A stretch of DNA of 52,322 nucleotides from Bacteroidota bacterium (GTDB lineage Bacteria; Bacteroidota; Bacteroidia; CAILMK01; JACPUW01). Made by a program: the position numbers and the translations under genes. Numbering within the stretch: the stretch's first letter is position 1; every line of letters begins with the position of its first letter. The notes under the pieces were generated by a model, which had not been told where the DNA came from, ran no database searches, and saw nothing but the letters and a program-made list of their open reading frames with translations. The stretch lies in assembly GCA_016192035.1 (NCBI GenBank), contig JACPUW010000035.1, forward strand, positions 1 through 52,322, read 5' to 3'. This document shows, one piece after another, positions 34,854 to 42,723 of this stretch.

Positions 34854-35324
34854 TTACAAATTGATTTGATACTGAATGCGCTTGATTTTAATCAACTTTT
34901 CCATTTCAGGTAAGGTTAGCAGTGCGTAGGTACTTGCCTTGGAGTGTAGGCTAACAAAGCAAAACCTAAACCTACTACCGAGGAGATTTCCAAATTCAAT
35001 TTCATTTTGGGTAGCCCCAAAAAAGAACCCCTTGGGATTTTCCGGAAGGTGTTTTTTCGTGGTTTTTAATTCTACCAGTATCAAATTGTCCAAACTGGCA
35101 GAAATGGTGACTGTGGTCAACTCATCAATTTTCATGCCTGGAATTAACACCAAATCAAAGGCTTGTATGAACTTTTGTTCCAAGCCCAACACTTCTAACA
35201 AATATTTTTTCGTGGCAAGGTCCACCTTGAAGAATCCTGCCTGGAGTCCCATCAGAAAGTTTAATCCTTCTTTCTCCGTTACATTATTTGAAATAGTTAT
35301 GGTAAACGAATGTGAATTTGCCAT
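34854..35324 (-). CDS. Putative PD-(D/E)XK endonuclease-like protein (DUF3883-like)
   Basis: A 156-residue protein. The segment LDNLILVELKTTKKHLPENPKGFFFGATQNEIEFGNLLGSRFRF (about residues 78-121) follows the pattern of DUF3883/restriction-type nuclease cores: E85-L-K87-T-T as the E-x-K motif, then F-F...N-E-x-E-F...R-(Y/F). An acidic residue upstream (D67 or D79) could be the PD-site Asp. The N-terminal 60 residues look mainly helical. ATG 35324 follows the stop of an XRE regulator with no gap (TAAATG), so the two are translationally coupled. No methyltransferase gene is adjacent. Base composition is more AT-rich than the flanks, suggesting transfer. Confidence 0.6.
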   Translation of the reverse strand: MANSHSFTITISNNVTEKEGLNFLMGLQAGFFKVDLATKKYLLEVLGLEQKFIQAFDLVLIPGMKIDELTTVTISASLDNLILVELKTTKKHLPENPKGFFFGATQNEIEFGNLLGSRFRFCFVSLHSKASTYALLTLPEMEKLIKIKRIQYQINL

Positions 35325-35588
35325 TTACCTTTTTATATCAAAATCCCTGTAACTGTGATTGGGATTTATTGAGCTAAAGTCAAGGAAATCAGATAAATTC
35401 AATTCAAATACCTTGGCAAAGACAGCAATATGATTGAGGGAAATATTCCTTTCACCCCGTTCTACCATACCTATATACGTTCTGTGGAAGCCCGTTTCAC
35501 TGGCCAATGCTTCTTGGCTAAGGTTTTTTTGCAGCCTAAGTTGCTTTACCCTAGCGGCAAAGTATTCAACGGCCTTCTCATTGAGCAT
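35325..35588 (-). CDS. XRE family regulator (C-protein-like)
   Basis: An 87-residue single-domain helix-turn-helix protein. LRLQKNLSQEALASETGFHRTYIGMVERGERNISLNHIAVFAKVF is a complete XRE domain, with wording typical of restriction-modification controller (C) proteins (FHRTYIGMVERGERN). It probably regulates its own two-gene operon with the endonuclease-like gene. ATG 35588 is chosen since the longer frame begins with TTG. An AT-rich composition is shared with the downstream gene. Confidence 0.88.
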   Translation of the reverse strand: MLNEKAVEYFAARVKQLRLQKNLSQEALASETGFHRTYIGMVERGERNISLNHIAVFAKVFELNLSDFLDFSSINPNHSYRDFDIKR

Positions 35589-35717
35589 GCCACAAATCTG
35601 GGCTACGGCCAATCACTGATCAACATACAATATGTATCGGGTGGCCAACTTAGGCATAAGCCCTTCACCAAACACTCCTTTTGGCTCAACAACACGTATA
35701 TGCAACGCGTATTTCAG

Positions 35718-35736
35718 ACAGGCCAATAGGGCCTGT
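35718..35736 (-). terminator. Hairpin downstream of the SRPBCC gene
   Basis: ACAGGCC (35718-35724) and GGCCTGT (35730-35736) form a perfect 7 bp stem with loop AATAG, 15 bases past the stop of the gene ending at 35752. No clear T-run follows on the minus strand, so it is a weak terminator call. Confidence 0.35.
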
Positions 35737-35751
35737 GCATATTTTGGTGCC

Positions 35752-36162
35752 CTAGTCTGCCATCTCCGTGTATCGCTTAAAATTGTTTAGTATGGCCTGC
35801 CAACCAGCACGTTGCATTTCTGCCGGGTGCTGCCCCTCCGCGTCAAATGATATATGCACCTTGGTCCCATCGGGCTCTGCCACAAATTGTATGTCCGCTT
35901 CTCTCCCGTCTTCCATCTTGTAGGCCAGCTGTTTGTGCTTTTCTACGGTCAAGTATGTGGCCACAAAGTCAAAACCCATGCTTCCATCGGTAGATTCCAT
36001 GCGGGCCATGTAGCGCCCCCCTACTTTTACTTCGTTTTCTGCACGGGGGCAGCACCAGTCGTCGCTGGCCTGGTTCCAGCCTACTATGTGCTGTGGTCCC
36101 GTATAGCATTCCCATACCCGTTCCACGGGTGCCTGTACCATTGCTTCTATACTTACTTTCAT
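35752..36162 (-). CDS. SRPBCC/AHSA1 domain protein
   Basis: A 136-residue single SRPBCC domain of the Aha1 C-terminal type. IEAMVQAPVERVWECYTGPQHIVGWN is the characteristic start; VKVGGRYMARMESTDGSMGFDFVATYLTVEKHKQLAYKMEDGREADIQF and AEMQRAGWQAILNNFKRYTE complete the fold. Such proteins bind hydrophobic ligands; the function of this clade is unknown. It follows the VOC protein by 9 bp, a pairing often seen with small VOC/SRPBCC clusters. Confidence 0.93.
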   Translation of the reverse strand: MKVSIEAMVQAPVERVWECYTGPQHIVGWNQASDDWCCPRAENEVKVGGRYMARMESTDGSMGFDFVATYLTVEKHKQLAYKMEDGREADIQFVAEPDGTKVHISFDAEGQHPAEMQRAGWQAILNNFKRYTEMAD

Positions 36163-36171
36163 GTTATTAGC

Positions 36172-36585
36172 CTATTCCTTTGGTAGTTGGGCCATGTCCA
36201 TCCACATCACCTCCCACTGGTGGCCGTCGGGGTCGGCAAAACTGTCGTAGTACATCCATCCGTGGTCGGCCCCGTCGCGGTAGCGGCTGGCACCGTGGGC
36301 CAGGGCCAGCCCCATCAATTCGTCCACCTTCTGCCTGCTATCCACCTCTATGGCCATGAGCACCTGCGTAGAGCTGCCGTCGGCTATAGGCTTATTGGTA
36401 AAGGTAGCAAAGAACTCGGGCAATATCAGCATGGAGTATATGGTGCCTTCGCTGAGCACCAGGCATAGGGCCTTTTCGTCGCTAAACTGCTCGTTGAACC
36501 CAAAACCCAGTCCCGACCAAAACTTGCGGCTTCGTTCTAGGTCTTTCACGGGCAGGTTCACATAAATGGATTTGATTTGGGTCAT
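36172..36585 (-). CDS. VOC family (glyoxalase-like) protein
   Basis: A 137-residue single VOC domain: IYVNLPVKDLERSRKFWSGLGFGFNEQFSDEKALCLVLS, then VLMAIEVDSRQKVDELMGLALAHGASRYRDGADHGWMYYDSFADPDGHQWEVMWMD. The DPDGHQWEV ending with Glu is the expected metal-site position. Substrate unknown. First gene of a two-gene operon with the SRPBCC protein. About 240 bp of apparently non-coding sequence separate it from nadE. Confidence 0.92.
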   Translation of the reverse strand: MTQIKSIYVNLPVKDLERSRKFWSGLGFGFNEQFSDEKALCLVLSEGTIYSMLILPEFFATFTNKPIADGSSTQVLMAIEVDSRQKVDELMGLALAHGASRYRDGADHGWMYYDSFADPDGHQWEVMWMDMAQLPKE

Positions 36586-36822
36586 GTTGCTTTATTTAAT
36601 TCAATGATAAAGTGTGGTTTAATGCATTTGTGGCCTGACCCTGTGACCAGGGTTTCTAGGGCCGCAAATTAAGTGTATTAACATATAAATTTGAGAAGCC
36701 CCTATATCAATTGCACCCCAGGCCTGTAACTCATCAACCCGTTTTACCTATAGATTGGGGAATATCACATCTTCATATCGTTGTAATTCCACCTTTTGTG
36801 GTACCCATCGACATCCTGCCCG

Positions 36823-38445
36823 TTACCACTGGTACTTGGCCACTATGGGCATACGCCGCCCCATGCCAAAAGCCTTGTCGCTTACCCTAAGTATGGGCGC
36901 TGTTTGGTAGCGCTTCCACTCGCTGCCATTTACCAGGCGCAGCACTTGGGCTATCACATGGGCATGGTGCCCCGCCGCCACCAGTTCATCAGGGCCCATC
37001 CGCTTTTCCAGGTAGTCGTACAGCAGCCTATCCAGTACCTCATACCCAGGTAGCGAATCGGTATCGCGCTGGTTTTCCCTAAGTTCGGCGCTTGGGGCGC
37101 GTTCCAGTATAAAACTGGGTATCACCTCCCCCCCGTGGTTTATCCTACGTGCCAGCGCATATACCTCTGTTTTATACAGGTCGCCTATCACGCTTAGCCC
37201 TCCGCACAGGTCGCCGTACAGGGTGCCGTAGCCCACCGCCATTTCGCTCTTATTGGTAGTGTTGAGCAGTATATGTCCCCATTTATTGCTCAGGGCCATT
37301 AAGTACACCGCCCTTGCCCGGGCCTGCAGGTTTTCTTCCGTCACATCTGCACCGTAGCCCGAAAAAAAAGGGGCCAGGGTATCCCCAAAAACCCCCACCG
37401 CCCCATCTATGGGTATTGCCACATGCGGGCTACCCAGATTTTGGCAAAGCAACTGGGCCTGGCTCACCGATAGAGGATGGGTAAAGGCCGAGGGCATAAG
37501 CACCGAAAGCACATTTTCCCTGCCCAATGCCTTAACGGCCAGTACGCATACCACCGCCGAATCTATCCCGCCCGACAAGCCCAATATGGCCTTTTGCAAT
37601 CCCAGTTTTCCAAAATAGTCACGGATCCCCAGCACAAGGGCACCTTCCACTTGTGCCATCCCGTCTATATCCACATCCACAGCGATGGGCAAATTGTCAA
37701 GGTCTATAGTTTCTATCGCTTCTTCAAACTGAGGAAGTTGAGCCACAATTTCGCCGTTGGGGGCCACCACCTTGCTATCGCCATCAAACACCAGTTCGGT
37801 TTGCGCGCCTATATGATTTACATAAACTACGGGTAATCTGTACTTTATGGCATTTCTTGCCAGCACCTCGCTGCGCCGTGCCTGTTGTTTTTGTGAAAAA
37901 GGGGAGGCAGCTATGTTCACCACCAGTGCCGGTGTGTGTGTCATAAGCCGTTCCATGGGATTGTCCACATAGAGTGGGGCCTCATCCACGTTCCATAAGT
38001 CTTCGCATATGGTCACCGCTACCCGCTTTCCCGCTATGTCCACGCACGCAAATTCCCTGTTGGGCTCAAAATAGCGGTATTCATCAAACACATCGTAGGT
38101 AGGCAGCAGGGTTTTCTTCACCGCCGTGAGTACCTGCCCATTGCCCAGCACGTAGGCCGCGTTAAACAGGGGCTTGCCCCTGCCGGTAAGGTTCGGGGCC
38201 GGGGCACCCACTATGGCCCATATTCCCGTGCACTCACGGGCTATTTCAGCTAGGCATTCTTGGGTTTTTTGCTGAAAATGAGTAAATTCCAAAAAATCAC
38301 GGGGGGGGTATCCCGTGATGCCCAACTCCGCAAAAACCACCAAATCACTGTGGCCTTTGCTCTTTTTTATGGCAGATATGATTTTCTCGGTATTGCGGCT
38401 GAAATTACCGGTATGGTAATTCAACTGTGCAAGGGTAACTCTCAC
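36823..38445 (-). CDS. nadE: Glutamine-dependent NAD+ synthetase
   Basis: A 540-residue two-domain enzyme that amidates nicotinic acid adenine dinucleotide to NAD+. The N-terminal nitrilase-like glutaminase has its triad in order: Glu in FAELGITGYPPRDF, Lys in VKKTLLPTYDVFDEYRYF, Cys in RVAVTICEDLWN. The C-terminal synthetase has the PP-loop LGLSGGIDSAVVCVLAVKALG (about residue 285) and TTNKSEMAVGYGTLYGDLCGG. Length is standard for the fused bacterial enzyme. The beta-barrel gene lies upstream with a 9 bp gap and gldB follows divergently; nadE next to gldB is a known arrangement in gliding flavobacteria. Confidence 0.97.
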   Translation of the reverse strand: MRVTLAQLNYHTGNFSRNTEKIISAIKKSKGHSDLVVFAELGITGYPPRDFLEFTHFQQKTQECLAEIARECTGIWAIVGAPAPNLTGRGKPLFNAAYVLGNGQVLTAVKKTLLPTYDVFDEYRYFEPNREFACVDIAGKRVAVTICEDLWNVDEAPLYVDNPMERLMTHTPALVVNIAASPFSQKQQARRSEVLARNAIKYRLPVVYVNHIGAQTELVFDGDSKVVAPNGEIVAQLPQFEEAIETIDLDNLPIAVDVDIDGMAQVEGALVLGIRDYFGKLGLQKAILGLSGGIDSAVVCVLAVKALGRENVLSVLMPSAFTHPLSVSQAQLLCQNLGSPHVAIPIDGAVGVFGDTLAPFFSGYGADVTEENLQARARAVYLMALSNKWGHILLNTTNKSEMAVGYGTLYGDLCGGLSVIGDLYKTEVYALARRINHGGEVIPSFILERAPSAELRENQRDTDSLPGYEVLDRLLYDYLEKRMGPDELVAAGHHAHVIAQVLRLVNGSEWKRYQTAPILRVSDKAFGMGRRMPIVAKYQW

Positions 38446-38454
38446 AAGGTTTTA

Positions 38455-39222
38455 CTATAGGAATATGCCCAAATTGACCGAAACGTATGAATTGGTAAAC
38501 CGGGCATTTTCTAAAATGCTGCCATACTTGGTCACCTCCTTGTTTGAAATCACGTTGCCCAGGCCATTGTTATAGTCTATGCCTATATGTATGGCCGTGT
38601 TGCCGCCCAGGGAGTACTGGCCGCCCAGCCCTACCACAAAGTAAGGGCTGATAAACCGCTGCTGAAACCGCACATCGGTAGTGAATGTCCTGCGGGTAAA
38701 TGGCTGTAGCAAACCGGTTTCGTCCACATATTCTATCCCGTCATAGTAGGCTGACGCCTTGCCATTGAGTGAAAAATCAAAGGCAAAACCTATGTTGCCG
38801 AAATATTTCATATACCCTATTTCATTTGATTTCAATCGTATAAGGATAGGAACGTGGATGTATGATAGCTTGGCAGGTTCGTAGCTTATGCTGCTATATG
38901 ATATGGGGTTTGACGCCGTTGGTTCGGGGAGCCCACCGGTATTGACCCCTGAAAACTTCCCGCCGGTGAACAGGTGGTTCACCCCCAGGGCCAGGTTGTA
39001 GTTGGGCGTAAAATGGTATTCGCCCACCAAGCCGTAAGAGAAACCCAACCGCGCCCCCTCATTGCTTATCTCTACCTTGTCGGTCGATTCGGTGTTTAGG
39101 TCTATGCCACTTATCCACCCCAGGTTGGGGTTGGCCACAAAGCCCAAGCTGAACTTTTTGTCTTGGGCTAGTAACTGCATGGAGGCAAACATGAGCAAAA
39201 TGGGCAGAATTGGCCTTGTCAT
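38455..39222 (-). CDS. Porin-family outer-membrane beta-barrel protein
   Basis: A 255-residue protein with signal peptide MTRPILPILLMFASMQLLA, then Gln. Repeated amphipathic strands (FSLGFVANPNLGWISGI, LGFSYGLVGEYHFTPNYNLALGVNHLF, SPYFVVGLGGQYSLGGNTAIHIGIDYN) place it in the Bacteroidota PorT/OMP-b-barrel class. The C-terminus RFTNSYVSVNLGIFL has the terminal aromatic expected of an outer-membrane barrel. ATG 39222 is preferred over a longer frame without signal-peptide sense. It is divergent from gldB with 27 bp between starts, and co-directional with nadE. Confidence 0.82.
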   Translation of the reverse strand: MTRPILPILLMFASMQLLAQDKKFSLGFVANPNLGWISGIDLNTESTDKVEISNEGARLGFSYGLVGEYHFTPNYNLALGVNHLFTGGKFSGVNTGGLPEPTASNPISYSSISYEPAKLSYIHVPILIRLKSNEIGYMKYFGNIGFAFDFSLNGKASAYYDGIEYVDETGLLQPFTRRTFTTDVRFQQRFISPYFVVGLGGQYSLGGNTAIHIGIDYNNGLGNVISNKEVTKYGSILENARFTNSYVSVNLGIFL

Positions 39223-39229
39223 ACCTTTG
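39222..39229 (+). promoter_or_regulatory. TAnnTTTG -7 box for gldB, overlapping the divergent start codon
   Basis: TACCTTTG begins on the T that pairs with the first base of the porin ATG (39222) and lies 20 bp before the gldB ATG (39250). Confidence 0.5.
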
Positions 39230-39249
39230 TCGCTATTTATTGGGTTACA

Positions 39250-40278
39250 ATGCGACAAACATACCTCTATTTTGGCTTTCTTTTTTGTGCTACATGGCTT
39301 TTGAGGGGCTGTGCCCCCCATCCATATCAGGTGGACCTCACCGGTGTGGAGGTAGATTTGGAATGGGTTCGTTTAGAGTCTCATTTTCAGTCGTTCAGGG
39401 AAATGGATTTGGAAGGCCAAGTGGCCAAACTGCAGCAGGCACACCCTGATTTGATGGAAGTATTCATAGAGCAACTGGCACGCGCAGGCCAAGCTGACAA
39501 CATTCACATGCCGGCCCTAAAGCGCATGGTGCTCGACACAAACTATAAGCAGGTACTGGCCGACGTGCGCCAGAAATACCCCAATTTAGATGAGGTAGAA
39601 CCTACGGTAAATGAAGCGTTTAGACGGGTTAAGTACTATTTTCCAAACGATACCCTGCCTGAGCGGTGCTATACCCTGGCTACCGGTTTTCAGGTGCCCG
39701 GATTTACCTATAAGCGGGTATTGGCCATTTCCCTTGATTGGTATATGGATCCAGGATATGACTACTATTCCGTAGATGTATTTCCCAGGTACATGCAGCG
39801 GCGTATGAGGAGTGAATATATTGCCCCACAGGTCATTAAAAGTTATTTTACCAATCGGTACCCCATCGGAGAGCACACGGATGGCACCCTGCTTAGTGAG
39901 ATGGTGTATTACGGATTGTTATTGGAATACAACAAAATGATGTTGCCTGAACTGTCAGATACGCTCATCCTGGAGTACCAAACCAAACAAATGAAATGGG
40001 CAGAAGGGAACCAAGCTATGGTGTATCAATATTTTGTGGACAACGACCTTTGGTACAGTACCGACCAACTTGAAACGCAACGATTTGTATCTGACGGGCC
40101 ATTTACCGTGGCACCCAATTTTGGCCCAGACTCAGCCCCGCGAATAGGCTATTATATTGGTTGGCAGATAGTAAAGGGATATTTGCGCCATGCGGGCAAG
40201 GACCTCCATGACATACTCACTGAAAAGACCAGTTACCTTGAAATTTTTAAAGGGGCTAAATACAAGCCGCTAGGCTAG
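39250..40278 (+). CDS. gldB: Gliding motility lipoprotein GldB
   Basis: A 342-residue lipoprotein (signal with lipobox LLRGC-AP, Cys about residue 21). The mature part reads through as GldB: VDLTGVEVDLEWVRLESHF at the start, PERCYTLATGFQVPGFTYKRVLAISLDWYMDPGYDYYSVDVFPRYMQRRMRSEYI in the centre, and GPFTVAPNFGPDSAPRIGYYIGWQIVKGYL near the end, a DUF2268-like, peptidase-derived fold. GldB is required for gliding and is linked with T9SS function in Flavobacterium johnsoniae. Its neighbour nadE is also adjacent to gldB there. gldC does not follow here. Confidence 0.88.
   Translation: MRQTYLYFGFLFCATWLLRGCAPHPYQVDLTGVEVDLEWVRLESHFQSFREMDLEGQVAKLQQAHPDLMEVFIEQLARAGQADNIHMPALKRMVLDTNYKQVLADVRQKYPNLDEVEPTVNEAFRRVKYYFPNDTLPERCYTLATGFQVPGFTYKRVLAISLDWYMDPGYDYYSVDVFPRYMQRRMRSEYIAPQVIKSYFTNRYPIGEHTDGTLLSEMVYYGLLLEYNKMMLPELSDTLILEYQTKQMKWAEGNQAMVYQYFVDNDLWYSTDQLETQRFVSDGPFTVAPNFGPDSAPRIGYYIGWQIVKGYLRHAGKDLHDILTEKTSYLEIFKGAKYKPLG
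39256..39263 (-). promoter_or_regulatory. TAnnTTTG -7 box for the porin-like gene, inside gldB
   Basis: The minus strand reads TATGTTTG, 33 bp before the porin ATG at 39222 and inside the first codons of gldB. With the gldB box at 39222-39229 this makes interlocked divergent promoters. Confidence 0.45.
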
Positions 40279-40373
40279 GTTTTTGGGGCACTTGGCGGTT
40301 AGGCCGGGGTCTTAACGGCCATGTGGATGTGAACGCCCTAATTTCGCGGCCACAGGCGAAACGGTAACCGATT

Positions 40374-40832
40374 ATGGAACTTACATTTAGAATTATACAG
40401 GAAGGCGAAGTATCGCTAGTATCGTCCCTTATCATGGATATGTACCAGCAGCACCTGCGCAGGTACTACACCGACATGGGAAATACCCAGTTTGTAGAAG
40501 CGGCTTCGCCGGGCCAAATCAATGCACGCAGGCTAGCCAATGCCCACATATACCTTATACACGATGCAAAGGATTTGGTAGGGGTGCTTGAATTTGACCA
40601 TGAGGTACTCAAGCAGTTTTTTATAGTGGACGACTTTAGGGGCCGCGGTTATGGCCGCATGGCCATCAACTGGCTCAAGGGTTTTTTCCGCACGCACAAT
40701 CTTGGAAAAGCCATTGTGGTCCATGCTTCACCCAATGCCTACCTGGCTTTTGATAAGGTGGGTTTTATTGCCGTTGGGGGTGAAGAAAAGTCGGAAACCA
40801 TGATCAGCAAGCGCATGGAACTACCCGTGTAG
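40374..40832 (+). CDS. GNAT family N-acetyltransferase
   Basis: A 152-residue GNAT domain. QFFIVDDFRGRGYGRMAINWLKGFF is the acetyl-CoA binding motif A (R-G-x-G-Y/G), and AIVVHASPNAYLAFDKVGFIAVG is motif B with the GF end. Substrate unknown. Upstream TAATTTCG (40339-40346) matches the -7 box at 7 of 8 positions. Confidence 0.92.
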   Translation: MELTFRIIQEGEVSLVSSLIMDMYQQHLRRYYTDMGNTQFVEAASPGQINARRLANAHIYLIHDAKDLVGVLEFDHEVLKQFFIVDDFRGRGYGRMAINWLKGFFRTHNLGKAIVVHASPNAYLAFDKVGFIAVGGEEKSETMISKRMELPV

Positions 40833-40863
40833 GTAGTCCCTGCTGCGCTCGTTGTATGCCGTA

Positions 40864-40886
40864 AAACAAGAAACTACTTCTTGTTT
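40864..40886. terminator. Bidirectional hairpin between GNAT and SRPBCC-GyrI genes
   Basis: AAACAAGAA (40864-40872) and TTCTTGTTT (40878-40886) form a perfect 9 bp stem with loop ACTAC. The stop codon of the gene on the minus strand lies in the loop and its last codons form one arm. U-rich arms on both strands fit a terminator for the two convergent genes. Confidence 0.6.
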
Positions 40887-41932
40887 GGATCTATCGTTAC
40901 AGGATAGGTAATCAGGGTGAGATACTCTGAGGGGCTACTCACCGTAACTGGATCGTTAAGGTATTCCTCTATGGCCATCTCGTAGTAGAAACCATTGGCT
41001 TTCATGTGCTTGTCTATTGCGGTATGGGCACCCCCCACATCTTCATATGGGCCTTTGTGCAGCACCTGGCATGTCAATCCCCCACCTACGCTAAAGGTTT
41101 CCAGGCCTTCAAGGCTTATTTCGGTGGCCTTCACGGCCATTACGGCTGCTACGTCGGTGCGCTGGTTTGCCTCGTCCCATTCAAAGTAAAGGGCCGTGGG
41201 GCCTCCAGCGGTTTCATATCCCGCCTGGGCCAGTAGGCCCCCGATAGCTTTGTAGCTATCAGAAAAAAAGCCCTGTAGCTCTGACCAAGCGAGTTCTTTC
41301 CGAATACCCACGTAGGTATTTCCTTCCCAGGGTTTCTCTTGTACTTCAATTCCATCCACTTCTACCGTCCGCAGTATCACATCGTTGGGCTTATTGGCTT
41401 CTGCTGCACATATTTCGTTCAGATAGCCCAGGCCTTCTTCAAAATCGGGCCCCAATTCGGCATCCATGCTCATAAAACGGTTGAATATGGCACCGATAAA
41501 ACCAAGGTCAGTTTTGAATCCCCACTCTACCTTAATGCCTTCTTCAGCCTGGTCAAGGGCTATCCACACCTTTGCGGTATTTTCCCAAGGGGTCAAAAAA
41601 GTCAAATCCTGTTCTATCCGCTTGCCTACTTCTATGGCTGTAATTAATTGTGAACCTGAGCCTACGTCCTCATTTCCCGACCACATGTACTTGGAACCTA
41701 TCTCTCCAGTGGGCCCTTCAAAGTTGAATTCCATATTTGGGTCGCGGCGGGCCCAGGGCGACCAGTCGTGCTGCTTTTCAAGTGACGACACCTGGGCCCA
41801 CACTATTTCCATTGGGGCCGCCACTACCGTGCTGCGGGTCACCACGGCTTCTTTTGGTGATACCACGCCAATTACCGCCAGGGTCAGGAGGAGTCCCAAA
41901 ATGACTCCGAGAACAATTTTTACAATCTTCAT
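40874..41932 (-). CDS. SRPBCC domain fused to a GyrI-like effector-binding domain, membrane-anchored
   Basis: A 352-residue protein: hydrophobic segment MKIVKIVLGVILGLLLTLAVIGVV, then SRPBCC domain (about residues 28-165; VVAAPMEIVWAQVSSLEKQHDWSPWARRDPNMEF), then GyrI-like/AraC effector-binding domain (about residues 185-350; EVQEKPWEGNTYVGIRKELAW ... GGLTCQVLHKGPYEDVGGAHTAIDKHMKANGF). Such domains bind hydrophobic or planar cationic ligands. This arrangement is common in Bacteroidota but uncharacterised. ATG 41932 is chosen for the hydrophobic start; the longer frame adds 22 residues without features. Confidence 0.88.
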   Translation of the reverse strand: MKIVKIVLGVILGLLLTLAVIGVVSPKEAVVTRSTVVAAPMEIVWAQVSSLEKQHDWSPWARRDPNMEFNFEGPTGEIGSKYMWSGNEDVGSGSQLITAIEVGKRIEQDLTFLTPWENTAKVWIALDQAEEGIKVEWGFKTDLGFIGAIFNRFMSMDAELGPDFEEGLGYLNEICAAEANKPNDVILRTVEVDGIEVQEKPWEGNTYVGIRKELAWSELQGFFSDSYKAIGGLLAQAGYETAGGPTALYFEWDEANQRTDVAAVMAVKATEISLEGLETFSVGGGLTCQVLHKGPYEDVGGAHTAIDKHMKANGFYYEMAIEEYLNDPVTVSSPSEYLTLITYPVTIDPNKK

Positions 41933-42138
41933 CTTATTCAGGTTATTTGATTTGAGCGGTAAAATTAAAAAGTTTCCTTGTGCCGTTGAACGGCCCAACT
42001 ATGACCATTTCATGAAACATACGGGTGTAAACAAGTTTGCCACGGTTTTTGATGTCCTCGCCATTCGCTGTACCGCATTGGTGCAAATTGATATTTCTTT
42101 GAACCCATAAAAACCCGGCGAGAAATCACACCTACCAA

Positions 42139-42723
42139 ATGACCATTTGGAATTGGATATCACAAAGGCCTGATAGCGAATGCTTTTACCAAATAGCATT
42201 AGAGCCAAGCGCATCTATGCAGCGGTTTGCCAAACGGTTGTGGAACCAGATAGGCCCCCTGCTGGGGCCGTCAGGGCACCAAGGTTCGGCAGACGGTATC
42301 CACATGCCCCTATTGGGATTTCCTGCCGAAAGAAAACTCCAGGCACAACTGTTTGAATTCATGGCGTATGAACTCTCCGGTATTAAAGATTTTGGTAGTA
42401 TTCAATTGGGAAATAAGGTGTTGGACCAGGAACTTGGGCTCTTGGGATATGAATTGATCCTGGCTGATGAAGTTGTTGAAACGCTACAGGCGATAAGGGA
42501 AGGCTTGGTTGACCTCTTTGGTATAGATGGCAGGTACCTATGCGAAGGTTTCCGGCCTTGTGTTCAGATTGCCAAGAACCTATCGCCCTATTCGCTTTCT
42601 TTTGTGCGCGACAAGGTGCCAGATTGCTGCAATGTCCAGGGTTTCTACCGGGGATTCGCCGTTTGGCGCGGCAACCGGGTGAATGGCTTTAAGACGATTG
42701 GCCAAGTGCCCGTTGGGCAGTAA
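42139..42723 (+). CDS. 2H phosphoesterase-like protein with degenerate motifs
   Basis: A 194-residue protein. I read a weak 2'-5' RNA ligase/2H phosphoesterase fold: GIHMPLLGFPAERKLQAQLFEFM (about residues 54-76) resembles the first H-x-(T/S) strand-helix unit and FRPCVQIAKNLSP (about residues 135-147) the second, F-x-P-H-(I/V)-T-x-A. Here the first motif is H-M-P and the second has Cys-Val instead of His-x-Thr, so catalytic activity is doubtful. The 3' end overlaps the convergent acyltransferase gene by 35 bp. This assignment is a guess from pattern; no family match was checked. Confidence 0.45.
   Translation: MTIWNWISQRPDSECFYQIALEPSASMQRFAKRLWNQIGPLLGPSGHQGSADGIHMPLLGFPAERKLQAQLFEFMAYELSGIKDFGSIQLGNKVLDQELGLLGYELILADEVVETLQAIREGLVDLFGIDGRYLCEGFRPCVQIAKNLSPYSLSFVRDKVPDCCNVQGFYRGFAVWRGNRVNGFKTIGQVPVGQ

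Noticed and set aside
34854-35588. Complete restriction-modification system
   Set aside because: No methyltransferase or specificity subunit gene is adjacent; only a regulator and an endonuclease-like protein are seen.
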